A DNA stretch of 64,000 nt from Streptomyces uncialis (GCF_001905345.1 NZ_LFBV01000002.1:620001-684000), one strand, 5' to 3'. Positions 1 through 9,310 are shown, numbered from the stretch's first letter. Notes: generated by a model not told the origin, from the letters alone. Program-made: numbers and translations.

Positions 1-707
1 ACCCGTACCCCGACGACCCGCGCCTTCTTGGCGACGCCGTACCGCGTACCGGCGACGATCCCCGCGACATGGGTACCGTGGCCGTTGCCGTCCTGGGCGA
101 CGCTGTCGTTGTCGATCGCGTCGTAGCCGTGGGCGGCCCGGCCGCCGAAGTCGCCGTGGGTGGTCCGGACACCGGTGTCGATGACGTACGCGGTCACCCC
201 CTGGCCGGCGCTGTCGGGGTAGGTGTAGCGCTGGTCGAGCGGCAGGGTGCGCTGGTCGATCCGGTCCAGCCCCCAGGACGGCGGGTCGAACTGGGTGGCG
301 GACGCCTTGACCAGGTGGTTCTGCGCGACGGACGCAACGGCCGGGTCGGCGGCGAACTTCTTCGCCCGCGATTCCGGGAGCCGGACGGCGTAGCCGTTCA
401 GCGCGGCACCGTACGTCCTGTCGATCGTCGCGCCGTACGCGGCGGCCAGCCGTCGGCCGGCCTTCGAACCGGCGTCCGCCGCGGACGGATGGAGTGTGAC
501 GACATAGCTGCCCTCGATGGCGCCCGGCGCACCGGCGTTCTGGATGACGCCCTGCGCGAAGGTGCCATTGACGGCGGTACCGGTAGCGGTGGCGGTACGG
601 GTGACGGTATCGGCCGTGGCGGGTAACGCGCCGAGCGCGAGTGCCGCGACCACGGCCGTGCACAGCGACACGGTGATTCCGCGGCGGGGGATGTGGGTCG
701 GTGACAT
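1..707 (-). CDS. S8 family serine peptidase (subtilase), C-terminus outside window
   Basis: Secreted subtilisin-like protease, incomplete: the gene runs off the left edge, so the catalytic Ser region is not visible. The ATG at 707 follows a strong ribosome site (GAGGAGGA, about 6 bases upstream). The first ~35 residues form a signal peptide with an Arg-rich start, an Ala/Leu core and an Ala-x-Ala-type end. Next comes an inhibitor-I9-like propeptide ([10 protein letters not shown]), then the start of the catalytic domain, with the Asp motif YVIDTGV near residue 172 and the His motif GHGTHVAG near residue 209. In this family the protein is exported as a zymogen and self-cleaves. It stands alone, on the same strand as the downstream two-component operon. 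Confidence 0.9.
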   Translation of the reverse strand, partial: MSPTHIPRRGITVSLCTAVVAALALGALPATADTVTRTATATGTAVNGTFAQGVIQNAGAPGAIEGSYVVTLHPSAADAGSKAGRRLAAAYGATIDRTYGAALNGYAVRLPESRAKKFAADPAVASVAQNHLVKASATQFDPPSWGLDRIDQRTLPLDQRYTYPDSAGQGVTAYVIDTGVRTTHGDFGGRAAHGYDAIDNDSVAQDGNGHGTHVAGIVAGTRYGVAKKARVVGVR

Positions 708-876
708 GGGGGTCCTCCTCTACGGGAGTGCACAAACAATCAGGTGCATGCCAAGCGAGCGCCCTGGCGGAAGGCTGTCGGATCAGCCGGAATCCCGCAA
801 GTGCCCCCCGTGCCTCCCGGGGTGGATCGGGCCGGAGCTCGGGGGCCACCCGTCACCGTGACGGTCCGGGTCCTGT

Positions 877-1560
877 TCAGGCACCGGTCCGATGAGCGGC
901 GCTCACGAGCCCTGACTCATAAGCGCTGATCACCAACTGCGCGCGGTCCCGGGCCCGCAGCTTGCTCAGCAGTCGGCCGATGTACGTCTTGACGGTGCCG
1001 TTGCTCAGGTGAAGGTACTCGCAGATGTCGGCGTTGGAGAGGCCGCGTGCCACGAGCACCAGGACCTCGCGCTCACGTTCCGTCAGCCCGTCCAGCGAGG
1101 TGTCCGGCGCCCGGTGCGTATGCGGGAGCCGGGCGAACTCGGCGATCAGACGTCGGGTCACCGAGGGGGCGAGCAGGGATTCACCGGCGGCGACCGTGCG
1201 GATGCCCGCCAGCAGGACCCCGGGCGAGGTGTCCTTGAGGAGGAACCCGGCCGCCCCCGCCCGCAACGCGCCGTACACGTACTCGTCGAGGTCGAAGGTG
1301 GTGAGGATGAGGACGCGTGTCCCGGCCGTCGCGGGCGAGTCCACTATCGCCCGTGTCGCCTCGATGCCGTCCGTACCGGGCATCCGGATGTCCATCAGCA
1401 CCACGTCCGGGCGCAGCAGCCGTGTGTGCTCGACGGCCTCGGCGCCGTCGCTCGCCTCACCCACCGCGGTCAGTCCGGGGGCGGTGTCGACGAGTACCCG
1501 GAAGCTGCCGCGGAGCAGTGGCTCGTCGTCGGCGACGAGGACCCGGACCGATCCGCTCAT
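877..1560 (-). CDS. NarL/LuxR-type response regulator
   Basis: DNA-binding response regulator of 227 residues. The receiver domain (about 5-125) has the acidic pair DDE near the start, the phospho-acceptor Asp in VLMDIRMPG near residue 56, and the Lys of the LLKD motif. The C-terminal LuxR helix-turn-helix reads LTEREREVLVLVARGLSN...NGTVKTYIGRLLSKL. The start codon overlaps the stop of the histidine kinase by ATGA, so the two are translationally coupled and form a pair. The target genes are not indicated by the sequence; the operon also encodes a membrane protein, a common arrangement for envelope-stress or drug-response systems. Confidence 0.93.
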   Translation of the reverse strand: MSGSVRVLVADDEPLLRGSFRVLVDTAPGLTAVGEASDGAEAVEHTRLLRPDVVLMDIRMPGTDGIEATRAIVDSPATAGTRVLILTTFDLDEYVYGALRAGAAGFLLKDTSPGVLLAGIRTVAAGESLLAPSVTRRLIAEFARLPHTHRAPDTSLDGLTEREREVLVLVARGLSNADICEYLHLSNGTVKTYIGRLLSKLRARDRAQLVISAYESGLVSAAHRTGA

Positions 1561-2822
1561 ACGGCCTTCTCCTTCCGGCCGGCGACCGGCCCGTGCGCCG
1601 GTCCGGGCGGGAGACGGGCCGACACCGCGAATCCGCCGCCGGGCCTCGGTCCGGCGGCCAGCGTGCCCCCGTACATCGTCACGCGTTCACGCATCCCCAC
1701 GAGTCCGTGACCGCCGCCCGGCTCCGCTCTCCCGGACACCGTCGCCTTCCCCGCTCCGTCGTCCACCACCTCGACACACACATCCCCTCGCGAGCCGACC
1801 GTGACCGTCACCCGGCAGCTTGCTCCGTCGCCCGCGTGCTTGACCACATTGGTCAGCGCCTCCTGCACGATCCGGTACACGGCCAGCGCCGTCCCGGCGG
1901 GCAGGCCCAGGGCGGTCCGGGTGCGGAGGTCGGTACGGACGCCCGCCTGCTCCGTACGCCGGACGAGGGCGGGCAGGTCGTCCAGCCCGGGAGGGGGAGC
2001 CGTCCGCGCCGGGCCGGGCTCCCCGGTGCGCCGGCCGACGGATTCACCGCGCAGCATCCCCAGCGCACGCCGCATCTCGGTGAGCGCCTCCCGGCCGGTC
2101 CGCTCGATCGTCCGAATGGCGTCGCGCGTCTCCTCGGGGCGTTCCCCGGCCACATGATCGGCGACCGACGCCTTCACGACGATCACGCTCAGGCTGTGCG
2201 AGACGATGTCGTGCAACTCTCTCGCGATACGCAGGCGTTCCCCGGCCAGCGCCTCGTCCGCCAGCCGCCGGACCGTACGGGCCGCCCGGGCTCTGCGTTC
2301 CCGCACGAGGCGTCCCGCCGACCACGCCGCCCCGACGAGCAGCCAGACGAACAGCGCGGTCGCGACGGCTTCCGGCCAGGGACCGGACGGTGTCACGGCC
2401 GCCTCGCCCGTGATCACCACGGCCGCCGCGACCACCAGGGTCACGGCCAGCGCCACCGACGCCCGGCGGACCGGCTCACCGAGCGCCACGACATAGACGG
2501 CCAACGCCGTGGAGACGTACGGGTCACGGGTGATGTCGAGGAGTGTCGCCGCCGACGACGCGCTCAGGACCACGGCCAGGACGGGCAGGGGCCACAGCCG
2601 CCGGACGGCCAGCGGCGCTCCCACCCAGACGGCCACCAGCAGGCCCAGCCACCAGGGGCCGGAGAACCCGGGCAGGCCGTCGGAGCCGTCCTGGTCGGCC
2701 AGTGCCATGTACACAGCTGTCACGACGGCCGCCGCACACACGTCGAGTGCCAGCAGATGCGGGCCCGTTGTCAGGCGCCGGCGGGCCTTGTCCATCGCAT
2801 GACGATACCGGTGGCCGCTCAT
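1557..2822 (-). CDS. Sensor histidine kinase, HisKA_3 family
   Basis: Membrane sensor kinase of about 421 residues. I place the start at ATG 2822, which overlaps the stop of the upstream membrane-protein gene by ATGA; an internal ATG at 2795 is the alternative. Several hydrophobic helices fill roughly residues 20-170. The dimerisation and phospho-acceptor motif RELHDIVSHSLSVIV lies near residue 206, and the HATPase_c region follows with NVVKHA (N box) and VVDDGAG, then GHGLVGMRER. This architecture pairs with NarL-type regulators such as the overlapping downstream gene. No large extracytoplasmic sensor loop is visible, so the signal is probably sensed within the membrane or through the neighbouring membrane protein. 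Confidence 0.9.
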   Translation of the reverse strand: MSGHRYRHAMDKARRRLTTGPHLLALDVCAAAVVTAVYMALADQDGSDGLPGFSGPWWLGLLVAVWVGAPLAVRRLWPLPVLAVVLSASSAATLLDITRDPYVSTALAVYVVALGEPVRRASVALAVTLVVAAAVVITGEAAVTPSGPWPEAVATALFVWLLVGAAWSAGRLVRERRARAARTVRRLADEALAGERLRIARELHDIVSHSLSVIVVKASVADHVAGERPEETRDAIRTIERTGREALTEMRRALGMLRGESVGRRTGEPGPARTAPPPGLDDLPALVRRTEQAGVRTDLRTRTALGLPAGTALAVYRIVQEALTNVVKHAGDGASCRVTVTVGSRGDVCVEVVDDGAGKATVSGRAEPGGGHGLVGMRERVTMYGGTLAAGPRPGGGFAVSARLPPGPAHGPVAGRKEKAV

Positions 2823-3553
2823 CCGGCACGTCCGAAGAGGAACATCGCGGTACCCGCGGCGCCCACCAGGAGAAGCCGTCCGATGACCGTGGCCGTTCGC
2901 GGGACCGGTCCGGCACGCAACACGGCGGCACCGAGCGGGAGCAGCGCGACGCACAGTCCCGCCGCGGCGGCGACCGACCAAGGGGTCGTCCCCTTCAGCA
3001 CCCCCAGCGGCATCACCGCTGTCAGGCCCAGAGCCGTCGCGCGCCATGGTCCGAACACCCCGGAGCGGTAAGCGCCGACGGCCAGCAGGACCCAGCCGCC
3101 CATGATGGCGGCGTTCAGCGCGCTGAAGACATGGAACGCGCCATAGGTCTCGCTCACCGCCAGCGTGGCGGACGCCGCGCCCCGTACGGCCACCAGTTGG
3201 AAGCCGAGGTGTTCCACACCGGTGTGGAACACCCGGGCGAACAGGCCGAGAACCGTCAAGGTGCCGCCCCATACGGCCAGTTCCCGATGGGTGTCACCGA
3301 TCCTGGCGGCGAGGAGCACCACCCCCGGCCAGAGCAGCACCCACCCGGCGGCGGCAAGCCCGTACGAGGCCGTCATGAGGTCCGGATGGCGCTCGTACGC
3401 GCTCAGTTGCGCGGGGAAGAAGAAGTCGAGGCGCAGCCGGAGCAGTACCCCGGCGAGCAGCAGCGGAGGGCCGATGACAAGGGAGGCACCACCCACCCAG
3501 CGGCCCGGCAGGGCGGGTTGCGAAACGGCGGTGGACGCGGTCGTTGCGGTCAT
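2819..3553 (-). CDS. Polytopic membrane protein of the two-component operon
   Basis: About 244 residues from the ATG at 3553; an in-frame upstream extension to 3679 has no better ribosome site and looks non-coding. The product is very hydrophobic, with roughly seven to eight predicted transmembrane segments (for example ASLVIGPPLLLAGVLLRL and WVLLWPGVVLLAARIG), and ends in a short FGRAG tail. I do not recognise a named family. Its stop overlaps the histidine-kinase start, so membrane protein, kinase and regulator are one transcription unit. It may modulate the sensor or be the target of its signal; this is inference from position only. Confidence 0.75.
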   Translation of the reverse strand: MTATTASTAVSQPALPGRWVGGASLVIGPPLLLAGVLLRLRLDFFFPAQLSAYERHPDLMTASYGLAAAGWVLLWPGVVLLAARIGDTHRELAVWGGTLTVLGLFARVFHTGVEHLGFQLVAVRGAASATLAVSETYGAFHVFSALNAAIMGGWVLLAVGAYRSGVFGPWRATALGLTAVMPLGVLKGTTPWSVAAAAGLCVALLPLGAAVLRAGPVPRTATVIGRLLLVGAAGTAMFLFGRAG

Positions 3554-3738
3554 GGGGGAACGATGCCGCCGCCGCGCGTACGGCGTCGTCGGAGCACGGT
3601 CCACACTTCCGGGTCGGACGGTGGTCGTACCGGCCCGCTCCGCGACGCCGGGGGCGGAGGTGACCGGGGCCGCCACCACGAAAGGGCGGCCGGTTGGGCC
3701 CCGGACAGGGTCAGGGGCTGGTTCGGCCCCGGACAGGG

Positions 3739-4203
3739 TCAGCCGTCGGACATGCCGCTCGCGCGGGCGATGCCCTCCACCGTCTCCTCGTCCTGCTTCC
3801 GCTGATGCTGCTGGGTGTCGAGCTTGTCCCGCATCGCGCGCAGTTTCTCCGGGTCGTCGGCGACCTCCGGGGGCACCAGCGACATCGCGTCCTTGACGTG
3901 CTCGCCGTCACCGAGACGCGCGACGACACGGTCGGCACGGTCCTCGTGGCCGGGCTCCATCGCGCCGATCAGGCCGAGGAGGTTGAGCAGTTCGTGCTGG
4001 ACCTCCTCGGTGAACAACTCCTTCTCCTCCGGTTCCAGATCGAGCTGGAACCGGCCGCCACCGGCCTTCACGTACTCACGGATGACCTCCATCAGCAGTC
4101 CGAACTGCGCCGGGGGCATCCGGGCCCGGAGCGTCTCCACATAGAGCGCGTACCGTGCCCGGACGAGCGCTGCCGGGTCCTCGGGCACCTCTGCGTCGGC
4201 CAT
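3739..4203 (-). CDS. Hypothetical acidic, helix-rich protein (154 aa)
   Basis: Soluble, acidic, mostly helical protein with no signal peptide or membrane segment. The start ATG at 4203 follows GGAGAGGGAG. The middle (MEVIREYVKAGG and EEKELFTEEVQHELLNLLGLIG) looks like a helical bundle, and the tail is rich in Lys, Gln and Glu. I do not recognise a family with certainty. It lies 35 bp downstream of the Fic-like toxin gene on the same strand and may be co-transcribed with it. Near its stop the 17-mer GCCCCGGACAGGGTCAG occurs twice (3698-3714 and 3726-3742), a small direct repeat that overlaps the end of the gene. Confidence 0.75.
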   Translation of the reverse strand: MADAEVPEDPAALVRARYALYVETLRARMPPAQFGLLMEVIREYVKAGGGRFQLDLEPEEKELFTEEVQHELLNLLGLIGAMEPGHEDRADRVVARLGDGEHVKDAMSLVPPEVADDPEKLRAMRDKLDTQQHQRKQDEETVEGIARASGMSDG

Positions 4204-4238
4204 GACGGACTCCCTCTCCAGTGGTTCGCGGCAGGCGG

Positions 4239-4610
4239 TCAGATCCGCCAGGAACGGATACGGTCGGCGGCGCCGTACGCGTCGCTGCGCCCGGCGTCGA
4301 TGTCGCGGGCGAGGTCGATCAGCGCGCCGTACGGCGCGTCGATGCCCTCACCCGCGGCGTTCATGTACGCGACGACGACGCCCGCGCCGAACAGGGCGTT
4401 GCGGGCCGGGAGCGGACGCAGCCGGATGACGCAGTGCATCAGGGCGGCGGCGCGCCACGCGTTGTCGACGACGGCACCGACCTTCGGGGTGTTGACGCGG
4501 TGGCGGCCGACCGCCGCCACCAGACAGCTGAAGTCGTGGATGACCGGCGCCTTGGGCATCACTTCCGCCTGGCGCTCCAGCAGCCAGCGGATGTCGACGG
4601 AGAACTCCAC
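4239..4610 (-). CDS. Fic/Doc-like toxin component, degenerate active-site motif
   Basis: About 123 residues from a GTG start at 4610, only 2 bases after the antitoxin stop. The pattern IRLRPLPARNALFGAG sits where Fic/Doc proteins carry HPFxxGNGR, and the flanking helices (AWRAAALMHCVIRL, and VVVAYMNAAGEGIDAPYGALIDLARDI) fit the small 'fic family toxin' proteins often annotated in Streptomyces. The catalytic His and the GNGR loop are missing, so canonical AMP- or phospho-transfer is unlikely. A different activity or a purely structural role is possible. The call rests on the family likeness plus the adjacent RHH-type antitoxin. Confidence 0.65.
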   Translation of the reverse strand: MEFSVDIRWLLERQAEVMPKAPVIHDFSCLVAAVGRHRVNTPKVGAVVDNAWRAAALMHCVIRLRPLPARNALFGAGVVVAYMNAAGEGIDAPYGALIDLARDIDAGRSDAYGAADRIRSWRI

Positions 4611-4612
4611 GG

Positions 4613-4873
4613 TCAGGCGGCCGGACGCGAGGCGTCCAGCCCGTCGGGATCGTCCGGGTCGTCGTCGGGGAAGGCCGCGTCGAACGCGTCGGCGTTGTCC
4701 GCGACGAACGCGCGGAACACCTCGGCGGCACCTTCGAGACGGGGATCGCGCACCGCGTTGGCCGCGGCCTCGGTGATGAGCGCGGTCACCGTGGTGCCCT
4801 CGGCCTCTGCGCGCTGCTGGAGCCGCGCGTGGAGTTCCTCGGGCACCCGGATCGTCACTGGTTTCGACGCCAT
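4613..4873 (-). CDS. Ribbon-helix-helix antitoxin, partner of the Fic-like toxin
   Basis: About 86 residues from ATG 4873. The N-terminus (KPVTIRVPEELHARLQQRAEAEG followed by a TVTALITEA helix) is the beta strand and two helices of a ribbon-helix-helix DNA-binding domain. The C-terminal half is very acidic (DDDPDDPDG), as expected for a toxin-binding tail. The toxin gene begins 2 bases after its stop, so the two are translated together. In this class the antitoxin neutralises the toxin and represses its own promoter; I did not find a clear operator dyad upstream. Confidence 0.75.
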   Translation of the reverse strand: MASKPVTIRVPEELHARLQQRAEAEGTTVTALITEAAANAVRDPRLEGAAEVFRAFVADNADAFDAAFPDDDPDDPDGLDASRPAA

Positions 4874-4986
4874 GTCCCGACCGTACAGCAGGGCGTACAG
4901 CACGGGTAGGGGCGGCCGGATTCCGCTGGTCACCGCGACGTGCCACCGGTGCCGACAGGAGTCGTGCGGGGCACGGGGCGGCGGCG

Positions 4987-5895
4987 TCAGCGGCGGGGCT
5001 TGTCCGCGAACACCCAGCGGTTGCCCGCCAGCGCGTCGTTCTCCTCGGGCAGCGGGCCGCGTCCGTGGCGGTGGGTGAACTCGAAGGGGGTGTGGACCGA
5101 GGTGGACCAGCCCTTGGCCACCAGGTCACCGGCGGAGTCGGGGCGCGGTTCCCGGGCGAACAGGCTGAGCAGGTCGATGCCGATCTGCTGGGCCGTCGAG
5201 GTGTAGAGCGGGCTGTCGCGGTACACGAGCAGGTCCTTTTCGAGCTTGACCTCGAACGCCAGGGCGCTGCCTTGCGCGCTCAACCGGTGCACCGTGTCGA
5301 TGAGATACGTCTCGGCGGCGGGAGGCAGATAGAAGAGCAGTCCTTCCGCCAGCCAGACGCTCGGTGCGGCGGGGTCGAAGCCCGCGGCGGCCAGTGCCGT
5401 GACCCAGTCGGCGCGCAGATCGACGGCGACGGGTACGCGCGTCGCCTTCGGGGTGGCCGACAGTCCGTCGAGCACCTTGTGCTTGAACGCCAGCACCCCT
5501 TCCCTGTCGATCTCGTGGACCACACAGCCGGGAGGCCAGTCGAGCCGGAACGCCCGTGCGTCCAACCCGGCGCCGAGCAGGACCACTTGGCGGACGCCTC
5601 CGGTGTGCGCCGACCGGAGGAGGAAGTCGTCCAGGACCCTGGTCCGCAGCCCGAAATAGCGTGCGAAGCGCCCCCACAGCGGATTGGCGTCACCGCCCTC
5701 GACCGTCCCCGGGTGGACGGGCCACTCGGCGCAGGCGGGTGCGGCGCGCACGAAGTGCTCGGCGAAGACGTCGCGCGCCAGGGCGTCATGGCGGTGGGTC
5801 TCGATCGCCCGTGCCGCGGCGACCAGGAGGGCGGTCAGTCCGACGCCGCCTTCCACGCCTTCCACTTCGGTGTTCCGGGACGTTGTGCCGACCAC
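4987..5895 (-). CDS. Class I SAM-dependent methyltransferase, TIGR00027 / leucine carboxyl methyltransferase-like
   Basis: 302 residues from GTG 5895, with AGGGAG 5 bases upstream. The SAM-binding strand QVVLLGAGLDARAFRLDWP and the following acidic strand end VVHEIDREG are hallmarks of the LCM-like family common in actinobacteria, as are WLAEGLLFYLP and the C-terminal DxxxxGW...TPFEF signatures. These enzymes methylate oxygen of carboxylates or hydroxyls on small molecules. It is the last minus-strand gene after the furan-type genes (155 bp from the ADH stop), so it could methylate a furan carboxylate made by that operon, but the gap leaves room for its own promoter. Confidence 0.85.
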   Translation of the reverse strand: MVGTTSRNTEVEGVEGGVGLTALLVAAARAIETHRHDALARDVFAEHFVRAAPACAEWPVHPGTVEGGDANPLWGRFARYFGLRTRVLDDFLLRSAHTGGVRQVVLLGAGLDARAFRLDWPPGCVVHEIDREGVLAFKHKVLDGLSATPKATRVPVAVDLRADWVTALAAAGFDPAAPSVWLAEGLLFYLPPAAETYLIDTVHRLSAQGSALAFEVKLEKDLLVYRDSPLYTSTAQQIGIDLLSLFAREPRPDSAGDLVAKGWSTSVHTPFEFTHRHGRGPLPEENDALAGNRWVFADKPRR

Positions 5896-6051
5896 GTGTT
5901 CTCCCTTGGGCGAGTTGGGTCATGAACAGCGAGGAGCGCGTAGGGCGCGTACGGCGCGCCTATGAGGGGTGGATCGGTGGAACGCGGGTGCGGGATCGTC
6001 CGGGGACGCGTGGTGCCTGTGTCGCGGGCGTCCCGCCCCTCGGCTTCTCCC

Positions 6052-7146
6052 CTACGGCAGCAGGACGGGTTTGACCACGCGGCCCGACTCGCAGTCGCGT
6101 TCGGCCTCGTTGATGTCGGCGAGCGGGTAGGTACGGATCAGCTCGTCGAAGGGGAAGCGCCCGGCCTGCCACAGCCCGATCAGCCGTGGGATCAGCAGTC
6201 CCGGTACCGCGTCCCCCTCGCAGATATGGGAGATCCGCCTGCCCCGGTCCAGCGTGCCCGGTTCGAGCGGCAGCGCGGTGTGCAGCCGTGCCACCAGACC
6301 GAGATGACCGGTCGGGCGCAGGGCCCGCAGGGCGTCGTTGATCAGCTGGGCACTGGCCGTGGTGTCCAGCGCGTACCGCGCGCCGCCGTCGGTGAGTCTC
6401 CGGATGCTGCCGGGCAGGTCGGCCGACGAGGCGTGCAGGGGAATCGCGCCGAACCGCTCGGCGAGGGCGAGCCGTTCGGGGTGCCGGTCGACGGCCACGG
6501 TCACCGCTCCGGAGGCGGTGGCCGCCATCACCGCGGCCAGGCCCACGGCTCCCGCGCCGAGGACCGCGACGGTGTCGCCGGGCCCGGCCCCGAAGGAATG
6601 GAGGACCGCTCCGGCGCCGGTGAGGAAGCCGCAGCCGAGCGGTCCGAGCAGTTCGACGGGCAGCGCGGGGTCGACCCGGACGGCGTTGCGCGCCGGGACC
6701 ACCGCGTACTCGGCGAACGACGACTGGCCGAACCACCGGGGCGCCAGTTCGCCTCCGGCCGCGTCGGTGAACCGGGCGGCGTTCTCCGCGCGCCCTCCGA
6801 AGAGGTTGAGCGAGGCGAAGGAGTCGCAGTAGGCGGGGGCGGCATTCAGGCAACTGCGGCAGTGTCCACAGGAGTCGAAGCTCAGCACGACGTGGTCGCC
6901 CACGCCGAGTCCGGTGCGCGGACCGCCCGTCTCCACCACCACCCCGGCCCCTTCATGGCCGAGCACCGCCGGCAGCGGTGAGCGGCCCGCCGAACGCCGG
7001 ACCGCGAGGTCGGTCCGGCACATCCCGCTGCCCGCGATCCTGACCAGGATCTCATCGTCGGCGGGGCCCGCGCCGAGAATCACCTCCTCGACGGTGAACG
7101 GGCTGTCGGGCGAGCGCAGCACCGCCGCGCCGAACCTCGTCGTCAC
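6052..7146 (-). CDS. Zinc-dependent aryl/benzyl-type alcohol dehydrogenase
   Basis: 364 residues from a GTG at 7146 that overlaps the ALDH stop (GTGA). This is an MDR dehydrogenase of the XylB/AreB aryl-alcohol type. The catalytic zinc site is GSGMCRTDL with GHEGAGVVVE; structural zinc cysteines are CGHCRSC...YC; the Rossmann motif is VLGAGAVGLAAV; and GPLGCGFLTGAG is typical of benzyl-alcohol dehydrogenases. It should interconvert an aromatic (here perhaps furanic) primary alcohol and aldehyde with NAD+. Tight coupling to an ALDH and an MfnB-type synthase suggests it acts on the hydroxymethyl or formyl group of the furan product. A paralogue lies at 33820-34902. Confidence 0.88.
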   Translation of the reverse strand: MTTRFGAAVLRSPDSPFTVEEVILGAGPADDEILVRIAGSGMCRTDLAVRRSAGRSPLPAVLGHEGAGVVVETGGPRTGLGVGDHVVLSFDSCGHCRSCLNAAPAYCDSFASLNLFGGRAENAARFTDAAGGELAPRWFGQSSFAEYAVVPARNAVRVDPALPVELLGPLGCGFLTGAGAVLHSFGAGPGDTVAVLGAGAVGLAAVMAATASGAVTVAVDRHPERLALAERFGAIPLHASSADLPGSIRRLTDGGARYALDTTASAQLINDALRALRPTGHLGLVARLHTALPLEPGTLDRGRRISHICEGDAVPGLLIPRLIGLWQAGRFPFDELIRTYPLADINEAERDCESGRVVKPVLLP

Positions 7147-8546
7147 GCTTCCTCCGGACGGTGCACGACGAACGGTCTGAGGTTGCCGTAGAGCCCCCAG
7201 GGCCCGCCCGCGACACCGACACCGCTCTCCTTGACGCCCGCGAAGGGCTGGGCGAGGGACAGTTCGGCGTGGTGGTTGATCCACGCCGTCCCGCAGTCCA
7301 GCCGGCCGGCCACCGCTTCGGCCAGATCGGTGTCGGTCCCCCATACCGAGCCGCCCAGCCCGAAGCCGGTGCCGTTGGCCGCTTCGACGGCTTCGTCGAG
7401 GTTCCCGTACGGCAGTACCGGCAGGACCGGGCCGAACTGCTCCTCCGTCACCACCGGGCTGTCGGGCGGGACATCGGCCAGGATGGTCGGTGCGTGGAAG
7501 TAGCCGGGCCGGTCCAGCCGGTGGCCCCCGGCGACGGCGCGGGCTCCGGCCGCCAGGGCCTGGGCGGTACGGCTTTCGACCCGTGCCAGTTGGGGCGCGT
7601 TGCTGACCGGGCCCAGCTGGGTGCCCGGGTCGAGCCCGGGTCCGACGACGGTGTCCTTCGCGCGCTGCGCGAGCGCTTCGACGACATCGGAGTAGAGCCG
7701 GGCCGGGGCGTAGACGCGCTTGACCGCCATGCAGACCTGCCCGCAGTTGCGGAACGCCGCCCAGAACAGCCGGTCCGCGATCCGCTCCACCTCCACGTCC
7801 TCCAGCAGGACGGCCGCGTCGTTGCCGCCCAGCTCCAGGGTGACCCGGGCGAGCGAGGCCGCCGCGCCCGCCGCGACGGCCCGCCCGGTGGGAGCGGAGC
7901 CGGTGAAGGTCACATGGCGGATGCCCGGATGGGAGGCCAGCCGGGCGCCGAGGGGTTCATGACCGGTGACGACCGTCAGCACGTCCTCGGGGAGGGCGGT
8001 GGAGATGACGGAGGCCAGCAGCCGGGTGGCGAGGGGGGTGAAGGGGGAGGGCTTGAGCACCATCGTGTTGCCCGCGGCGAGCGCGGGCGCGAACTTCGCC
8101 GACGCGAGCTGGAGCGGGAAGTTCCACGGGACGATGGCGGCGACGGGGCCGAGCGACCGCCAGCGGATCTCGCTGCGTACCGGCCGTCCGTCCGTGAGGG
8201 GCTGGGGCCTGGGGTGGAGCCCGGCGAAGTAGCGCAGCCGGGCCGCGGTCCGGTCGATCTCCGCGTTCGACTCGGCCAGGGGTTTGCCCTGTTCGCGGGT
8301 GAGCAGCGGAGCGATGTCGGGCCCGGCCGCCTCCACCGCGTCGGCTGCCGCGAGCAGCGCGGTGGAGCGGGCTACGGGGTCGGTCCGCCAGCCGCGCCAG
8401 GCCTCCTGCGCCCTGGCGACGACGGCGTCCAACTCCTCCGGGCGCTGGTCGGGAGCCTCGTCGAAGGGCTCGCCCGTCGCCGGGTCGAGGACGGCGAAGC
8501 GTCGGCCGGAGGCCTGGGGAGTGCGACGGGGCCGGTGTGCCGCCAT
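7143..8546 (-). CDS. NAD(P)-dependent aldehyde dehydrogenase
   Basis: 467 residues from ATG 8546, eight bases after the MfnB-like stop. Complete ALDH superfamily protein: cofactor motif VPWNFPLQLASAKFAPALAAGN, GSAPTGRAV, the general-base Glu in LELGGNDA, the catalytic Cys in NCGQVCMAVKR, and the EEQFGPVLPVLPY motif. It oxidises an aldehyde to the acid. It sits between the furan synthase homologue and an aryl-alcohol dehydrogenase, overlapping the latter by four bases, so a formylfuran intermediate is a reasonable substrate guess. The family itself does not fix the substrate. Confidence 0.9.
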   Translation of the reverse strand: MAAHRPRRTPQASGRRFAVLDPATGEPFDEAPDQRPEELDAVVARAQEAWRGWRTDPVARSTALLAAADAVEAAGPDIAPLLTREQGKPLAESNAEIDRTAARLRYFAGLHPRPQPLTDGRPVRSEIRWRSLGPVAAIVPWNFPLQLASAKFAPALAAGNTMVLKPSPFTPLATRLLASVISTALPEDVLTVVTGHEPLGARLASHPGIRHVTFTGSAPTGRAVAAGAAASLARVTLELGGNDAAVLLEDVEVERIADRLFWAAFRNCGQVCMAVKRVYAPARLYSDVVEALAQRAKDTVVGPGLDPGTQLGPVSNAPQLARVESRTAQALAAGARAVAGGHRLDRPGYFHAPTILADVPPDSPVVTEEQFGPVLPVLPYGNLDEAVEAANGTGFGLGGSVWGTDTDLAEAVAGRLDCGTAWINHHAELSLAQPFAGVKESGVGVAGGPWGLYGNLRPFVVHRPEEA

Positions 8547-8554
8547 GCCGGCGG

Positions 8555-9310
8555 TCAGCCCGCGGCGGTGACGGCGGCAGCGTGCTCCTGGGCGTGCCGG
8601 TCCATCTCCGCCCGGAAGGCGGCCACCAGGTGCGGCTGGATCCTTCCGGTGGTGCGGTCGCCGCCCTCGCAGACCGCCCCGCGCACCCCCACGATGTCCG
8701 TGCCGATACGGGTCAGCTCGGCGAGGTCCCGCGCCTGCACGCTGCCCGCGAGGGCGGCGAGCAGATCGGCCTCATGGGCCCGTCGGACGAACTCCTCGCA
8801 GATGTCCGGCGGAAGGTGGTCGAACAGCCGGGTGCCGTCCTTGACCGCCGTGTCGAGCATGGCCGCGTCGGAGCCGGAGCGCAGCGCGATGTCGGGCAGG
8901 GCGAGCGGATTGACGCAGCCGATCCGGTGGGCGTCGGCGTAGCCCGAGGCGACGACGAACGCGTCGGGCCGGTAGTCCTTCACCGCCCGGACGACCCCTC
9001 GCATGACCTCGACGCCCTGGTCGGGTGTCGTGCATCCGTAGAGGCCGACCTTGATGTACGTGGCTCCGGAGACCGCCGCGCCGAGCGCCGCCTGTGCCAC
9101 CGTGCCGGGCTTGAACGGCACGTCCCCCACGGTGGCGGACAGCGGCTTGTCCGCGGGGACCGCGTCACGGATCGCTCGGATGACCCACGGGAAGTTCGCG
9201 CCGAGCGAGCCCTCGTCGGGCCTTTTGACATCGACGATGTCGAGGTGCTCCGCCGCCTTCGCACAGTCGAGGGCCTCTTCGACGCTGTCCGGCGAGATGA
9301 GAAGCAACAA
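8555..9310 (-). CDS. MfnB-like (5-formylfuran-3-yl)methyl phosphate synthase
   Basis: About 251 residues from a TTG at 9310 (a second TTG follows at 9307), preceded by GGAAGGA. The longer in-frame extension to 9469 is low-complexity and not part of the family. The sequence closely follows archaeal Mfn[32 protein letters not shown] (holding the catalytic Lys of the DVK motif), [20 protein letters not shown] and [12 protein letters not shown]. MfnB condenses two glyceraldehyde-3-phosphate molecules to the furan 4-HFC-phosphate, the first step of methanofuran synthesis. No other methanofuran gene is visible, so here it probably feeds a different furan metabolite. The neighbouring ALDH, ADH, HAD and methyltransferase fit tailoring steps. 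Confidence 0.85.
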   Translation of the reverse strand: MLLLISPDSVEEALDCAKAAEHLDIVDVKRPDEGSLGANFPWVIRAIRDAVPADKPLSATVGDVPFKPGTVAQAALGAAVSGATYIKVGLYGCTTPDQGVEVMRGVVRAVKDYRPDAFVVASGYADAHRIGCVNPLALPDIALRSGSDAAMLDTAVKDGTRLFDHLPPDICEEFVRRAHEADLLAALAGSVQARDLAELTRIGTDIVGVRGAVCEGGDRTTGRIQPHLVAAFRAEMDRHAQEHAAAVTAAG

